Shown here: one piece after another, positions 1 to 11,345 of the stretch
Layout of the letters: each line of letters begins with the position of its first letter
How positions within the stretch are numbered: position 1 is the stretch's first letter
Origin: Marsupella aquatica
Lineage: Eukaryota > Marchantiophyta
Direction of reading: 5' to 3'
DNA: 64,000 bases
Assembly (NCBI GenBank): GCA_973895155.1
Contig: OZ316898.1
Coordinates: 20,212,001 to 20,276,000, forward strand
Made by a program: the position numbers and the translations under genes
The notes under the pieces: generated by a model
Seen by the model: the letters and a program-made list of their open reading frames with translations, nothing else
Told to the model about the DNA's origin: nothing
The model's database searches: none

Positions 1-877
1 AGGGGTTGGGCCGAGTCCGGCAGAGGAACACACACACCGTCCGGGATGAGGCCGGGTCTTGGCCGGGAAGTTCGGGCCGGGCCGGGGAATAACTGAGAAT
101 ATCCGTCAAATAGAGGCTTTTTGGTCCAGCAAATGCTGAGTTTACGTGCCGGGCAACTCGGCAAGTTTCCTGTCACTTCAAACCGGGATGGTGGTGGCCT
201 TGCGTGAGATCTGGTGGGTTGGGGTTTGAGCCTTGCAACTAACAATTATTTTACATCATAATTATTATTATTTTGAAGGGAAAAATTATATAAGAATTGT
301 GGAAAGTAGTACACGTGCAAAAAAAAAAACAAAGAATTTTGAAATAACAAAAACATATAAGGGGTTTGAGATAAATTCAAAACTGATGGAATAACAAAGA
401 AGACAGCCCTCATAGGCCAAATCAAAATTAAAATAATGACAAAACAAAAATGAACTAGGAAGACTGAAACAAAGATTGGCAATACAGCAATGTCGGAAAA
501 AAGGGCTCTCTAACCTCACTGGTAATTTCAGTTCCACGGGATCATAATGTGAAAACTTTGAGTCCGGAGTACCTTAACAGAGTTTCATAATACCTTCAAT
601 CTGCGCAATTTATTCACTGTCACTCGTTTTCCGGGTAGTGATGACATTTTAATTTGAAGCACCCCTTTTCTTTAACGTATCTTTAACGTATGACTCTATT
701 ATTTTGCATCTTGGTTCAAACAGAATCATTCCTGACCATCCCAGCCACTACCCCGGCCACTACTATGTCAGGGAAAGAGTACTCTCATTCTTTTCTCATT
801 CATCAGTGTCCATTAGAGCCACAAGACACTCACTGTCTATTAGACCCACAATGCACCTGACTGGTTGTTATATTAAA
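1..877. other. Gene-free left edge
   Basis: No recognisable gene. The first 100 bases are GC-rich (repeated GGCCGGG words); the rest is AT-rich. Around 600-860 there is sequence resembling the P450 3' flanks at about 3545-3760 and 18805-19010: a conserved phrase of the type 'gggtagtgatgac...' and a downstream 'cctgactg' word. A further diverged piece of that duplicated flank therefore seems to lie here. Short open frames in this stretch show no domain and are treated as chance. Confidence 0.5.
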
Positions 878-2421
878 GTACTAGCCTGATGCCGATGTCA
901 AGGAGAAAAAATAAAATGTAAAGGAGAGCAACGGAGAGAGCAAAGATCTAGAGGAGAGGAAAAGATGTAATTGAGCAAAGAAAATATGTGAGGTGAACAA
1001 AGATGTCAAGGAGAAAAAAAAATTGAACTAGGAGAGAAAAATATGTTGAGGGGAGAAAAGATTTTGACTTAGGAGAGAAAACTAAGATGTCAAGGTGAAC
1101 AAAGATGTCAAGGAGAAAATTAGTTTGTGGACCCCCTGATTACATTTTTGAGGCCTTGTTTGAGCTTGCATTTTGAGAGGCTAATATGGTCCATACGAGG
1201 GTCCATAATGCTCTGCTAGCATATATTCAAACACTTAAGATCTATGAGATATTTTCACTAATTTTGGAACATTAATTAATACACCCAAGGCACAGTTTTG
1301 TTTACGTTAGTTGATTTGGGCATTGGATGGCACTATATTTCACCACTAAATTGCCCTGGGCACTCAATTTGAGTTGAGAAGACTACTTTCTCCAGATCAA
1401 TTGAGAAATCTGCTTTTCTCAGCAAGGAACCCTAAGCTTTCTAGTAGCTTAGTCCTCTTTGTAGAATATTTGTCACCTGATTTGTCTATGTACTTTCAAA
1501 TTATTGGAAATTCTGGAGATTTCACTAAAGTCTCAATTTGACAAGTATTGAATTAGAGGTTAATAGGGAGAAAAACAAAGTAAGGTGTTCTTCCTTCTTA
1601 ACGCATCTCAATCCGACCTGGCCTGGATCCCACAATGCCCCAGACTTCCTTACCAACTGTCCCCTTGCCCTCCCCAACAATATTTGCCACTTTTGCCCCC
1701 ATAACATGAATGCACAAATGATATGGGTAGAATCACAACATTTCCGCAATAATCACAAAGTTGCAATGACAACCCACTTGAAAAGACAATTGACTTGCAG
1801 AACCATGACATAATCGCATTGACAACCCGACCACAAGTAAAACACAGTCACAATGATAATTGTGCAATGGATGGACATGGTGCTCAAAAGGTCACCTTAC
1901 CCCCACAACATTTCTTTCCTCAATGACTTTCCCTTTGACAACTTTTGCATAACAACTGCTCTGCAACTACAGATATTGTGCAATACATAAGTATTGAGCT
2001 AACATAACCAACAACTTTAACGAACCTTGCTTCTCATCCTTTACAACTTTACGACTTTAGTTTGAGAAGCAAGTCAATATCCTTAGTTTGCTCTTCCTGA
2101 CATCTTTTCTCTTGACATTTTTTTCTCATCTCAACTTTTTTTCTCTCCAATATCCTTAGTTAATTTGCTGTCCCCTACTTCATTTGTTCACTTTGACATT
2201 TTTTTCTCTCCTTGGAATCGTTTTTCCCCTTAACATCTTTTTCTCTCCGGAACAATTTGTCTCTCCTTACTTGACATTTTTGCGGCATCTTTGCTCACCT
2301 CCACATCTTTTGTTCACCTCAGCAGCCATCTTTTCCTCTCCTCCAACATCTTTTCCCTTACTTCTCCATATCTTTACTCTCCTTGACATCTTTTTTCTCC
2401 TTGGCATCGGGCTACTGGTAC
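878..2421. mobile_element. Inverted-repeat element with GATGTCAAGGAGAAAA clusters
   Basis: The ends are inverted: the left end reads GTACTAGCCTGATGCC and the reverse complement of the right end reads GTACCAGTAGCCCGATGCC. Inside the left end (about 893-1120) the motif GATGTCAAGGAGAAAA recurs in imperfect copies. Inside the right end (about 2090-2410) the same motif recurs on the opposite strand (ctccttgacatctttt). This is the structure of a non-autonomous DNA transposon with subterminal repeats. The interior has no recognisable transposase. Related ends occur near 11090-11180 and 32904-33360. ATTAAA lies just outside both ends, but I could not define a convincing target-site duplication. Confidence 0.55.
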
Positions 2422-2545
2422 ATTAAAAAGTTAACAAATTTTAGCCAAAAGTGGCTATGACATTATTTTTGTTTAGGTTGGAATCTAGCAAAAATTAACC
2501 ACTCCACCCAGACACCTCAGCCAGATTCATATGGTCTGGATGTCA

Positions 2546-5358
2546 GCCAGCGTTTGCACTCTCAAGATTCAGATTCCCATGGTAGACAGAAGCCAGGAGT
2601 GGTCTGGATCTGATCCAGCGTTTGCACTCAAGGGAACGAGTAGTCGATCGTGGTCTGAGCCGGCTTTCACATTCTCACAAGCTAGAAAATGCTAGAAGTC
2701 TGAGCCCAGAATGACCAAGAGATATGCTTAGTAGACCTCCTTCTGGAAAAAAGTTAGCTTAATCAACCCCTCCATACTTTTCCCCAATCTGGACTGTTGA
2801 TGGACCTTTTGATCTCAGATCTGGATAGTTGATAAACTTAAGGGGGTTTATCAAGTAACAAGTTTCATTTTTGGGGTCTATCAAGGAAATACCTCCAGAA
2901 TGACCATTAGCCTAATTCCTTTCGCATGATGTTATCTCTATCTCGATCTCTGGTGCACGGTCTCTTCAAAGGATAGAGTTTAGAACACATTTTGGACAGG
3001 ACTTAACCGACAATATTCGAGATAGTCAAAGTATTACTTAGAGTTGCCATGAAACATTCCCATCTAAATTGTTCAGAAATTCCCCATCTTTTCCGGAAAG
3101 CAACTGGAAGCTAGAGACCAAACGAATCCGATGAAATTCTCTTCAATTTGTTGCAGGTCTTTGCTGGACTGTAAAACTAGTCTGGCATCATTCATTCTGC
3201 TCAGCGCAGAACAAAGCATCCGACAGGGGGACGTCGGCCCGCAAGACTTTCCATCATTTTAATGAAGGATGACCAAAGGCAAGCTGGTTTAAGTTTCACG
3301 GTGCATATCAGAGTTATAGCAAGGTAATGTGGCCAAATCAGTCAGTGTCAGTTAAGTCTTATTTAAGAACCAGGGAAACTGAAGAGCCTAGTAGAACTCC
3401 CCGCCGGTATGAACTGCATCGGAGGTTTAAGCATATTTGAGTGTCGTCTCTTAGTCAAACTTCTCAGGATTCGAATAGCGACGAAACTGGCAATGAGACA
3501 CCTATGAATTCCAGCCAGAGTTTCATGATTCAATTTGTGCACTGCGGGACAATTTATTTACTGCCACTCTTATTTCGGGTAGTGATGACCTCTCATTTCA
3601 CCCCGTTTTTTAGCGTATGACTCTATTTTCATCATTCTTGATCCAAACAGATTCACTGCTGGCCTTCCCAGCCACAACTACATCCAGTACAGAGTCCTCT
3701 CATTCTTTAAGTTTCTATTTAGAGCAGTGTGCCGTATAATGCACCTGACTGAATGTATTATTGATGGCAAAATTTATTGCAACTAGTAATGAGACGGAAG
3801 CAAGAGCTGCCGAGACCTAAGCTACTCCGGCCATGTATGAATACGAAACAGAATGACTGTCTTGATATTCGTTTGCTAAACCAGCGCGACAATAACGTTT
3901 TATGTTTAGGGTCGATCAAACTTGAGACACTTAACCAGAGGAAAATTAAATTGGTTTAAATCATTTTGCCAGTAAAGCTTGAAAAGTTGTAGAGACTAGA
4001 ATGGGATAAAAAAAATCGAAACACCCGCACCCCTCGGGGGTTTCACTTCCACAAAAATGACATATCACGTGCGACGAAGGATAAGGTCATTTTATTGGTT
4101 CTAAAGGAAAACTTAAGAATTTTTATAGAAGAATAATAGGGTCTTTTAAATTCAATTTTGAGACTTATAAGAATATTAGGGTCTTTTTAATCCAAATTTT
4201 AGAATATTCCAAGAATATTCTAACTTTATAGGGGTTAAAAAATAATATTTTTTTCTTACATTTTAGGGGGTCCAAGGCCTAAAAACGTCGCAGACGATGG
4301 GGAGGTCCCCATATAGTGAGACCCCCGAGCCGCACCCCCGCGCATATGCCGAAGCCTGGGTAAAACGCACTTTTCAACCCTGTGTCCTTCTACTTATCAA
4401 ACTACTTTTCCATGTGTATGTCTTCTACAGGGCCCAATCGAGTGTCTGTTTTAGATCCTGGCCTGGTAGTATTAGTCGTCGCCTTGAGTTACTTTGCCTT
4501 CCACAGCAAAGGCTCTTCGGCTCTTCGTCTCCATTTATATCATTCTCCGTCACTCTTCCACTGATTAGATTCTTCTATCATTGAAAACCTTCTTGCGATT
4601 TCTTATTCCCTTACTCGAAACTAGCTTTCGCCACAACGTCATTCCATCCTCTCCCGGTTGCATATCCTTGATTAGAGTAAAGAAATAATTCCTGCAAGTT
4701 TGGGAACGCGTGAAAGGTCTGCTGTCAAGCTTTTATCTTAATTTTCATATGTTCTGGAAAAAGACACTACGTACTCCCTGAAAGTTTAAGCCCTCAAAAG
4801 TAAGATTTGGTTTGCATTTTGAAAGCACCTTGTCGACAGATGGACATGAAGTTGGAGTAGGTCCTGGCCTCTCATTCTAATTTTCTTAAATTCTTATGTC
4901 CAATACCCCAAAGGTAAAGGACCATAGTAGAGCGCTCTAACGAGCCAAGACATTGTACAAGATCAAGCCCGAGGTGCTTTTGAGCGTTTCCTTGTGAAAG
5001 GGCTTTAAGGTGCTTGGAGCCCGACTCAGAATGTTTGGTAGCTGAAAACTTGCTCAAGGCCTTCACACATTTTCCCAGGAGAGCATTAGGCATATAACTG
5101 CCCAGCTGGAAAACACAAATTAACGAGAATACCGAGGGCTTTGAGATCAGGTAAGAGCCAGAAAGACAAGAGGTCAGGTCTAAACACCACCCAAAGGGGA
5201 TCAAACTTTGCGTGGTCTGTATATCGTCTAACATCCTGCCTGCCGCACTCGAGCTGTCTGTAATCCACTCGCCCTATTAAGTTAGGTACTCTTTGAAGCG
5301 GTCACAGCTCAGACAATTCATGGTGTTTTGTTCCAACATAGCAGGCAAGAACCGTTAA
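2546..5358. repeat. Duplicated 3' flank of P450 copy A
   Basis: This non-coding block aligns by eye with 17557-20312. Shared landmarks are the 'agccagcgtttgcactctca' opening, the 'tctggcatcattcattctgctcagcg' stretch (about 3180 versus 18410), the 'gggtagtgatgacc' stretch and the 'gaaaacttgctcaaggcctt' stretch just before the genes. Copy A carries an extra segment at about 3772-4425, which includes a MITE. Copy B carries an extra segment of about 370 bases at 18040-18408. Short open frames here are not supported. Confidence 0.75.
4033..4329 (+). mobile_element. MITE, 15-bp TIR, 8-bp target duplication (copy 1)
   Basis: The element is 297 bp and its ends are inverted (CTCGGGGGTTTCACT and its complement-type end AGTGAGACCCCCGAG). 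CCGCACCC flanks it at 4025-4032 and 4330-4337, an 8-bp target-site duplication. The AT-rich interior has no coding capacity. Short TIRs plus 8-bp duplications fit a non-autonomous hAT-type element. It lies about 1 kb beyond the stop codon of P450 copy A and is absent from the matching place in copy B, so it inserted after the duplication or was lost from B. It carries TCACGTG near its left end. Confidence 0.85.
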
Positions 5359-8300
5359 TTACGTCCGACGCCAAACCTTGATGGGGTAACCGCCAACTAG
5401 TATCGGGAAGCCCATGTGCGCCGTACCCTGATCAGGCCCTGCTCTCTCATATCTGTAAAGAAAATCCAATAAAACACAACCCATCAAGACTTTGAATATC
5501 GAGCGTTTCTTGGAAAACCTTCAGATGTTCTGAATCTTGTCCCTTGAACTTAATAAGTTCATCAAAACTTGCTTTAAAGAACAAAAGGTGACAGCGTTGC
5601 CCATATCAAAAGAAATAAATAAGAAAGGACTAATTAATGACGACTAAAACCAAGGACATCTGCCAATCATGCATGCGCTACGGTCCTTCTTCAAGATAAG
5701 TGACGTTATCTGAAAGTGCTTGTCTGGCTCCCATAAAAGCTTAATTTCGAGTTCTACTAGACGGTCGGACTACTACTTACTTGTAGGTTGTGGTGACATG
5801 ATGTACTAGGATGCAAAAAACCAGCTTTGCAAGTTCCTCCCCCGGGCATCGATGTCCACCCAATCCAAATGGGAGATATGTATATGGTTTGGGTGCAGCC
5901 TGCAATTTATTTTCATTTGAGCAGTCAAAGGTTGCAGCAAGAAGTATATCCGTCACTACCTATTGATCTATGTCGACTAACAAGAAAGGCTCGGCTGTAT
6001 CCCTATTTAGTTCGATCTCGTTTAATCAATACAGGGAGCATTCAATTTCCATGCCATCATCCAGTAGGTAAATAAATTCCAGGCGACGCTAGCTCCAAAT
6101 GCAAGGATTTTTAGTTTTAGGCAAGTATTCGTAAAATAATTGTCCACAATATTGAAGCCTGGGAAACTATGATCGAGTTAGCTGAATCCTTCACTCTCTA
6201 CCGGAGAACAGTTCAAGCGATAGCCTGGAAAGTTTAGGTGTAGGACTTCTTAATCTACAATGTCGAGTAATATTCAGATTGCTGGCGAATAAGTGACCAC
6301 ATTCTACAGACTTGCATATACTTGGTCCAAGAGACAGTCTAAGGGACCCATAAAGTCGTCGGAAGCAGAGCAAGACCCACAAAGCCCCCCTAAGACGTTG
6401 TAGAAATTCAGAAGTTACAAGAGCCTTCAATTTGGTACAATTTAATTTCCATGACTGCAACTTAATTGTCAAGCGGAAGTTTCTTGGAATATACTTATTA
6501 GGATCGACAGTTGGGTAAAACTTTCAACGTGACCCTGGTACGAGTTCTTTCAAGTAAGGCCCCCCAAATAATTAGGAAAGATGCAAGCTACGCAGCCCAT
6601 GGTCCTGGAGAGCCATTGGACCGGCTATTCATATATATATATAATTATGAAGCTCAAAAGACGAATCGATCAAGTTTTGCGGCACTCACATCAAATCGGT
6701 CGGGATTAAAAGTCATGGGATCTTTATAGTTGGCAGGATCATGGTGCACAAAGTTTGTCATCAAAATCACTGCCCACCCCTTCGGTATTAGGAGACCTGT
6801 GCGCAAGAAAACAGCAGATTGTTTTAATTGGGTCAGTTAATTTGATGCGGAATCCCGCTGCCAGTTTCATTAGGCCTAAAACCATCTCGAGAACTTTAGT
6901 AGAATTAGACAGCGACCTGCAGGTACGAGAGTAAAATCTAGATCGATACTCAGATCAACTTGTTTGAATTCCATGGAACCATCTCCAACTCAACTTCATT
7001 CCACGAAATCGAGGCAGGGGGCTAGCACAAAGGGACTATCTTGGAATTGATCCTCAGATCGCCATATACATTCGAGGTGCAACAGCGAACCAAAGTCCTT
7101 GATGCGAGGGAGGTCCTTGCACGACTCCTTGAGATGTCGTGACCATGAATTGCTGACCACGTTCAGATGAAAAACTGCACGAAAAAACTTTGTGGAGGCT
7201 AGGAGAAATTTGCTCACCGTCGTACACAACGTCTTTTGCTGCCTTTCGCGGAATAAAGAAGGTGGTTGAAAGGCTCCTTTGTACTTCTTGGTAGAACTGC
7301 ACACCCAAACTCCAGAGTTGTACACAAGTTATCGCTTGATTAGCTTCCACTCTTTTCAACAATATATAGATTACACGATGTATGCAACTGAAACGGAACA
7401 ATCCTTCTACTGAGGGTGTTGTTAAGCGGCAGCGGGGACGGCTTACGGTCCGTCCCTTACAGCCTTCACCTTGAAGCCGACGCTCGCCCCTGTTCTTATA
7501 ATTAGTTTGTTCCATCATCTAAGGACAGAGCATGTCTCAGCTTGATCGATGACTTAGCAAAATTGATCTGGTAGCAATCCAGGGGGTTTTAATTAGTATA
7601 ACGCAAAATCCCAGGACACATAAATTTACCTTTCCCGTGTAGACCATTTTCCTCATATCCTCCCAAGTAAGCCTTGGCCCTTCGACGGACAGGTGGCCTT
7701 TAAGAATCTGTTGTTGCTCTTCCTGCACATGTTAACGCACAGGACATATCATCCATGCAGATGAGAATGCTTGACAGGAATGTATGTCGGAGATTCTTTC
7801 GTGTTGAACAAATTAGGGGGACTACATTTGTGAGCGAGATCATACACCGGTGGAGGAGAGCCAGGTTACCAAAGGCCTTTCATACAAGGGCAGTATCTAA
7901 ACCAGATCGAAATATAAAGGCCACGGATATATCTGATCACTTTGTGAGCTTGTTGAACTGATAACATTGGCACGTCGATCGAACGAACGAAGTTGCCAAG
8001 GAACAAACTGAACAAATACAAAATCGGAGATAGAGTCCAACCGAGAGTCCAACCAGACAGAAAAACACAAAGTATACCTGAATCCGGCTGAAGACATCTG
8101 GGTGGTCCACGAGAAACTTCAGAGTCCATGCCAAAGTCGTAGACGTGGTCTTGTAGGCAGCAAACCAAGCTCCCACCATCTCGTCAATCATTTTACCTTC
8201 AGCGAAATATTCCACCTCCTCTCCTCGTGCTTGGTCGCGAGCATCTAACATGATTCGTAGAATATCAGGCTCTGTATCCTCTTTGCTCATTCTCTGTTCA

Positions 8301-10115
8301 ACAATGGATTTCAGATACGACCTCAAAGCCGTTCGTGCCTGTGTCGACGCCCCAATCATCAGTTCTTGCTTGTATTGATGCGGCTTCATTCGTGTGGTGT
8401 AAAACTATGCGCTGGTTTGTGAGCTGGATTTTGCACTTTTCCGCTAAATTCAGCCAGTATCTAATTAACCCTGAGTCCATGCTTGATCTGTTGACATGAA
8501 TTCAGCCTTTTGAGTTTTACTGTCTCGGTTCTGACTCACATCTCATGAGCTTGAAGTGATTTGTTAAGATGCATTCAGGGTTTCACTAATATCTTGTCTC
8601 TATGGTCAAGGTAGGCAGTCGGACCCGAGCGTCACAAGCCAGTGAGGCCGAAAACATAGTCATGCGAGTTGTAGTTTGGACACGCGCGCGCACCTGATGT
8701 CCTTTGCGGTGACCAGTTCCTGGAAGGTTTATTGGAAAGGAGTCAATGCTCGCGATCAAGTCGATTATGTTTCTCACCGCCAACTTTCCTTCTGGTGTGC
8801 TGCGGATGCTCTTAATTCCGAGTGCAAGGTACGAGCTCGTGTCTGCAACAAGCTGTGCACATAGAAAACCAGTTGCGTTCAGGAAAGGGGGAAATGAAGC
8901 AGCAACTGCAGTTGAGATTGAACCTTTGTAGGATACATATAAAATTATGAGCAATCCAGAGAAACAGCCAACGTACCATTTCAGTCGCCTCACTCCCAAT
9001 AACGGTCCCCTGCTCTTCCCAAGAAGCTAAATTTTCAAGAATCATGCTCTCCAGAACTGGGACCATAGCCGCAAGAGAGTCTCGCAACATGAATCTTTTG
9101 AAGAGCTTCTTGACGGCGAGATGGCGTGGGCCTTCCCGGAAAAAAATCGCGTCGGGTGCGATGAATTCCACAGTGCCTGGATATTGCACCGGGAAGAGAT
9201 CGGGATTTAAACAAACAAACTTCATAAACTCCGGAGCTGTGCCAAATATGGTCTTCCGCAGAAATGCAGAAGACTTGAATATGCTTCCATACCTGCGTCA
9301 TTGACATAAAAGTACGGAGTCCTATCAACACTCGAACATGCTCCAAAGACTTCAAATTGTAGGATAGATATCCTATCACAATCTAGAAAGCAAATTGCCA
9401 GTCGCTCAAAATGTAATACTGCACCATGATTCGTTAACCCATTCAAGTTACTTTACACATGAGTCACGCCCCCAAAGTATTGTTGCTTTCGCAATTTGTT
9501 CCCACTGTAAATCAATGCACTCTAGTAGCCGTTTAGAGAGACATTCCATTCCTACTTCCCTGTGTCGGTTTCGGGTGCATCATGGTCATCGGGAATTAGT
9601 TCTTCCTGAGAGACTAAAGGGAGAAGTATTGTGACAGTGAGGTCAAATGAATTGTATAGCCGGCCATAACGACACGAAAGGCAATTCGCGTCGAAGCCCA
9701 TGGCAGTATAGAAATCCTACTGTCGAGCTATAGTCATGCTCTCATCAACATCTTTGAATTTTTAGAATGAAAAAGGAACATCGCTCCATGATCGACGCTG
9801 GGACCCGAAGCGATAGAAGAGCTTGGATTAAGATTTTAAACAAATTCAAAAGAGTACTCCAGGGTACAAGATGAACTCTCTTGGTGAGATAGAGCATTGC
9901 ACACAAGATTACCTCTTTTCATGAGAAATCACAAACCCGAGAGGATCCCGGATTATAGCCAATGTTTCTCCAATGATGGGCCAACTGTAGGTGCCCTTCG
10001 GAAGCCGAGCACCTGATGAGTGTACACTTCTTTGCCAGTGCAAGCTGTGGTGCAGCACTAGTGTAAATAACCCACAAAACACCACGCCTAGAAGTATTGA
10101 CAATGTGACTGCCAT
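5359..10115 (-). CDS. Cytochrome P450, CYP85 clan, CYP707-like (copy A)
   Basis: Predicted 476-residue membrane-bound haem monooxygenase, ER-anchored. Nine exons by GT-AG splicing: 10115-9913, 9292-8977, 8852-8694, 8338-8078, 7722-7630, 7296-7218, 6796-6690, 5899-5781, 5452-5359; phases agree throughout. Visible parts: N-terminal membrane helix (about 3-22), LPKG hinge at 38, I-helix at about 280-291, K-helix ExxR as EVQR (348-351), PERF-type NPDRF before the haem exon, and haem loop PFGLGGHRCPG with Cys424. The phrase AAPKPYTYLPFG and the C-terminal FPILVGGYPI resemble CYP707 abscisic acid 8'-hydroxylases as I remember them (family length about 465-480). The substrate is inferred only. Oddity: the usual (A/G)Gx(D/E)T reads AAYKT, with Lys289 in the acidic position. 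The start MAVT is conserved in copy B. No frame breaks. Confidence 0.9.
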
Positions 10116-10490
10116 TTTAGCTGTGATTCTCGTATGGGCACGGACTCAATTGAGTGCTCAATATGTTCTTTCGCACATCCTCTTCGACAATCTCACTGGA
10201 CAGTCGTGTGTGACATATTGGCTGTGCTCAGAACTGCATAGATTGACGATATCTGCCCTTTTCAAACTCTCCTTTTACTAAAATGGATGCCCCGAAACTA
10301 AGGAAAGGGATTCCCAAAATCTAAGGAAAGGGATTCCCAAAAACAAAGGAAAGGGATTCCCAAAAGTACACAGTGCATGATCATGTGTTGATTGATTCCT
10401 TCTCCTGTGCACCTTGTTACTCCGTCCCTTTACAAAAGTATCACATGGGCAACCGGAAAGAAACGGGGAATCCTAAACAATTGTGAATCT
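10116..10490 (-). promoter_or_regulatory. 5' flank of P450 copy A
   Basis: Upstream region, similar to 26617-26840 over its gene-proximal part and again near its far end. The place where copy B has a TA run reads only 'gacatattggc' here, so no clear TATA box is seen. At about 10301-10362 there are three tandem copies of a roughly 22-bp unit containing 'aaaggaaagggattccca'; copy B lacks this array. The far end (10281-10490) is also repeated at about 13480-13690. Confidence 0.4.
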
Positions 10491-11345
10491 AGATATATAG
10501 TATTTCATCTGGAACAAGCTAGATTTTTGTTTTCTGTCTTGTAGTGAAATGTAAGTGGATGAAATACCAGATTCAAACTACAGTACATATTAAGAGTAAG
10601 TGGGATAAATTAGTATAAGTAAGAAAAACTCTACTACTATAATAAGGAATCCCGCCAAAAATGGTGTATTGTCCAATTACAAGCTCACTTTTGGAAGGAA
10701 CATTCTCTGACCATTAGATTTATATTTTCTTTTAATATGCTGGCCTTTCCTTATTCAAAAAGCAATCTCCCTAATCCAAAAGAGACTAGACAAAGTATTT
10801 TGGTACACCACAAACATTATGTAGGAAGAAGATAATTATGGCATATGTCTCTATGTGAGTGCCATGTGTTGTAATTGGGATGGGGGCACTTGGGACACCA
10901 TTATGAGGGGACAAGGACTACTCCACAGTTCAAAATAGGGAGGGGAAATTAATGATGCACCAATGGGTGAGAGGCTGAATAATGTATTACCAAACAAGTA
11001 GGTGGAGGGGATGAGACAAAGTGGAGATGAAAATAAAGAAAATAAATAAGCAATAAGAGAGAAAAAGGAGGTGAAAAGGGACATATTTTTCTCACCTCAT
11101 TCAACATCTTTTCTTTCCTTGATATCTTTTATCACCTCGACATCTTTCATGCAACACACGGGCATCGGTCTAGTAATACATATTGAGAGTGAGTGGGATA
11201 AATTTTTATAAGTAGAGCACAACATCTTGGAACATGCTAAATTTTTGTTTTCTATCTTGTATTGATCTGTAAGTAAATGAAATACTAAAGTAAAACTATA
11301 AGACATATTAAGAGTGAGTGAAATGAATTAGTATAAGGAGACCAC
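10490..11345. repeat. Direct-repeat pair around element-like DNA
   Basis: About 10500-10630 and 11215-11345 are near-identical direct repeats (shared words 'gctagatttttgttttct' and 'acatattaagagt'). Between them, 11090-11180 carries the same motif cluster and end type ('gggcatcggtctagta') as the right end of the 878-2421 element. I read this as a truncated relative of that family inside a duplicated sequence. No coding potential recognised. Confidence 0.45.

Noticed and set aside
7897-8168. Plus- and minus-frame proteins overlapping P450 exons (many such frames in both copies)
   Set aside because: They are intron read-through or antisense shadows of the spliced P450 exons.
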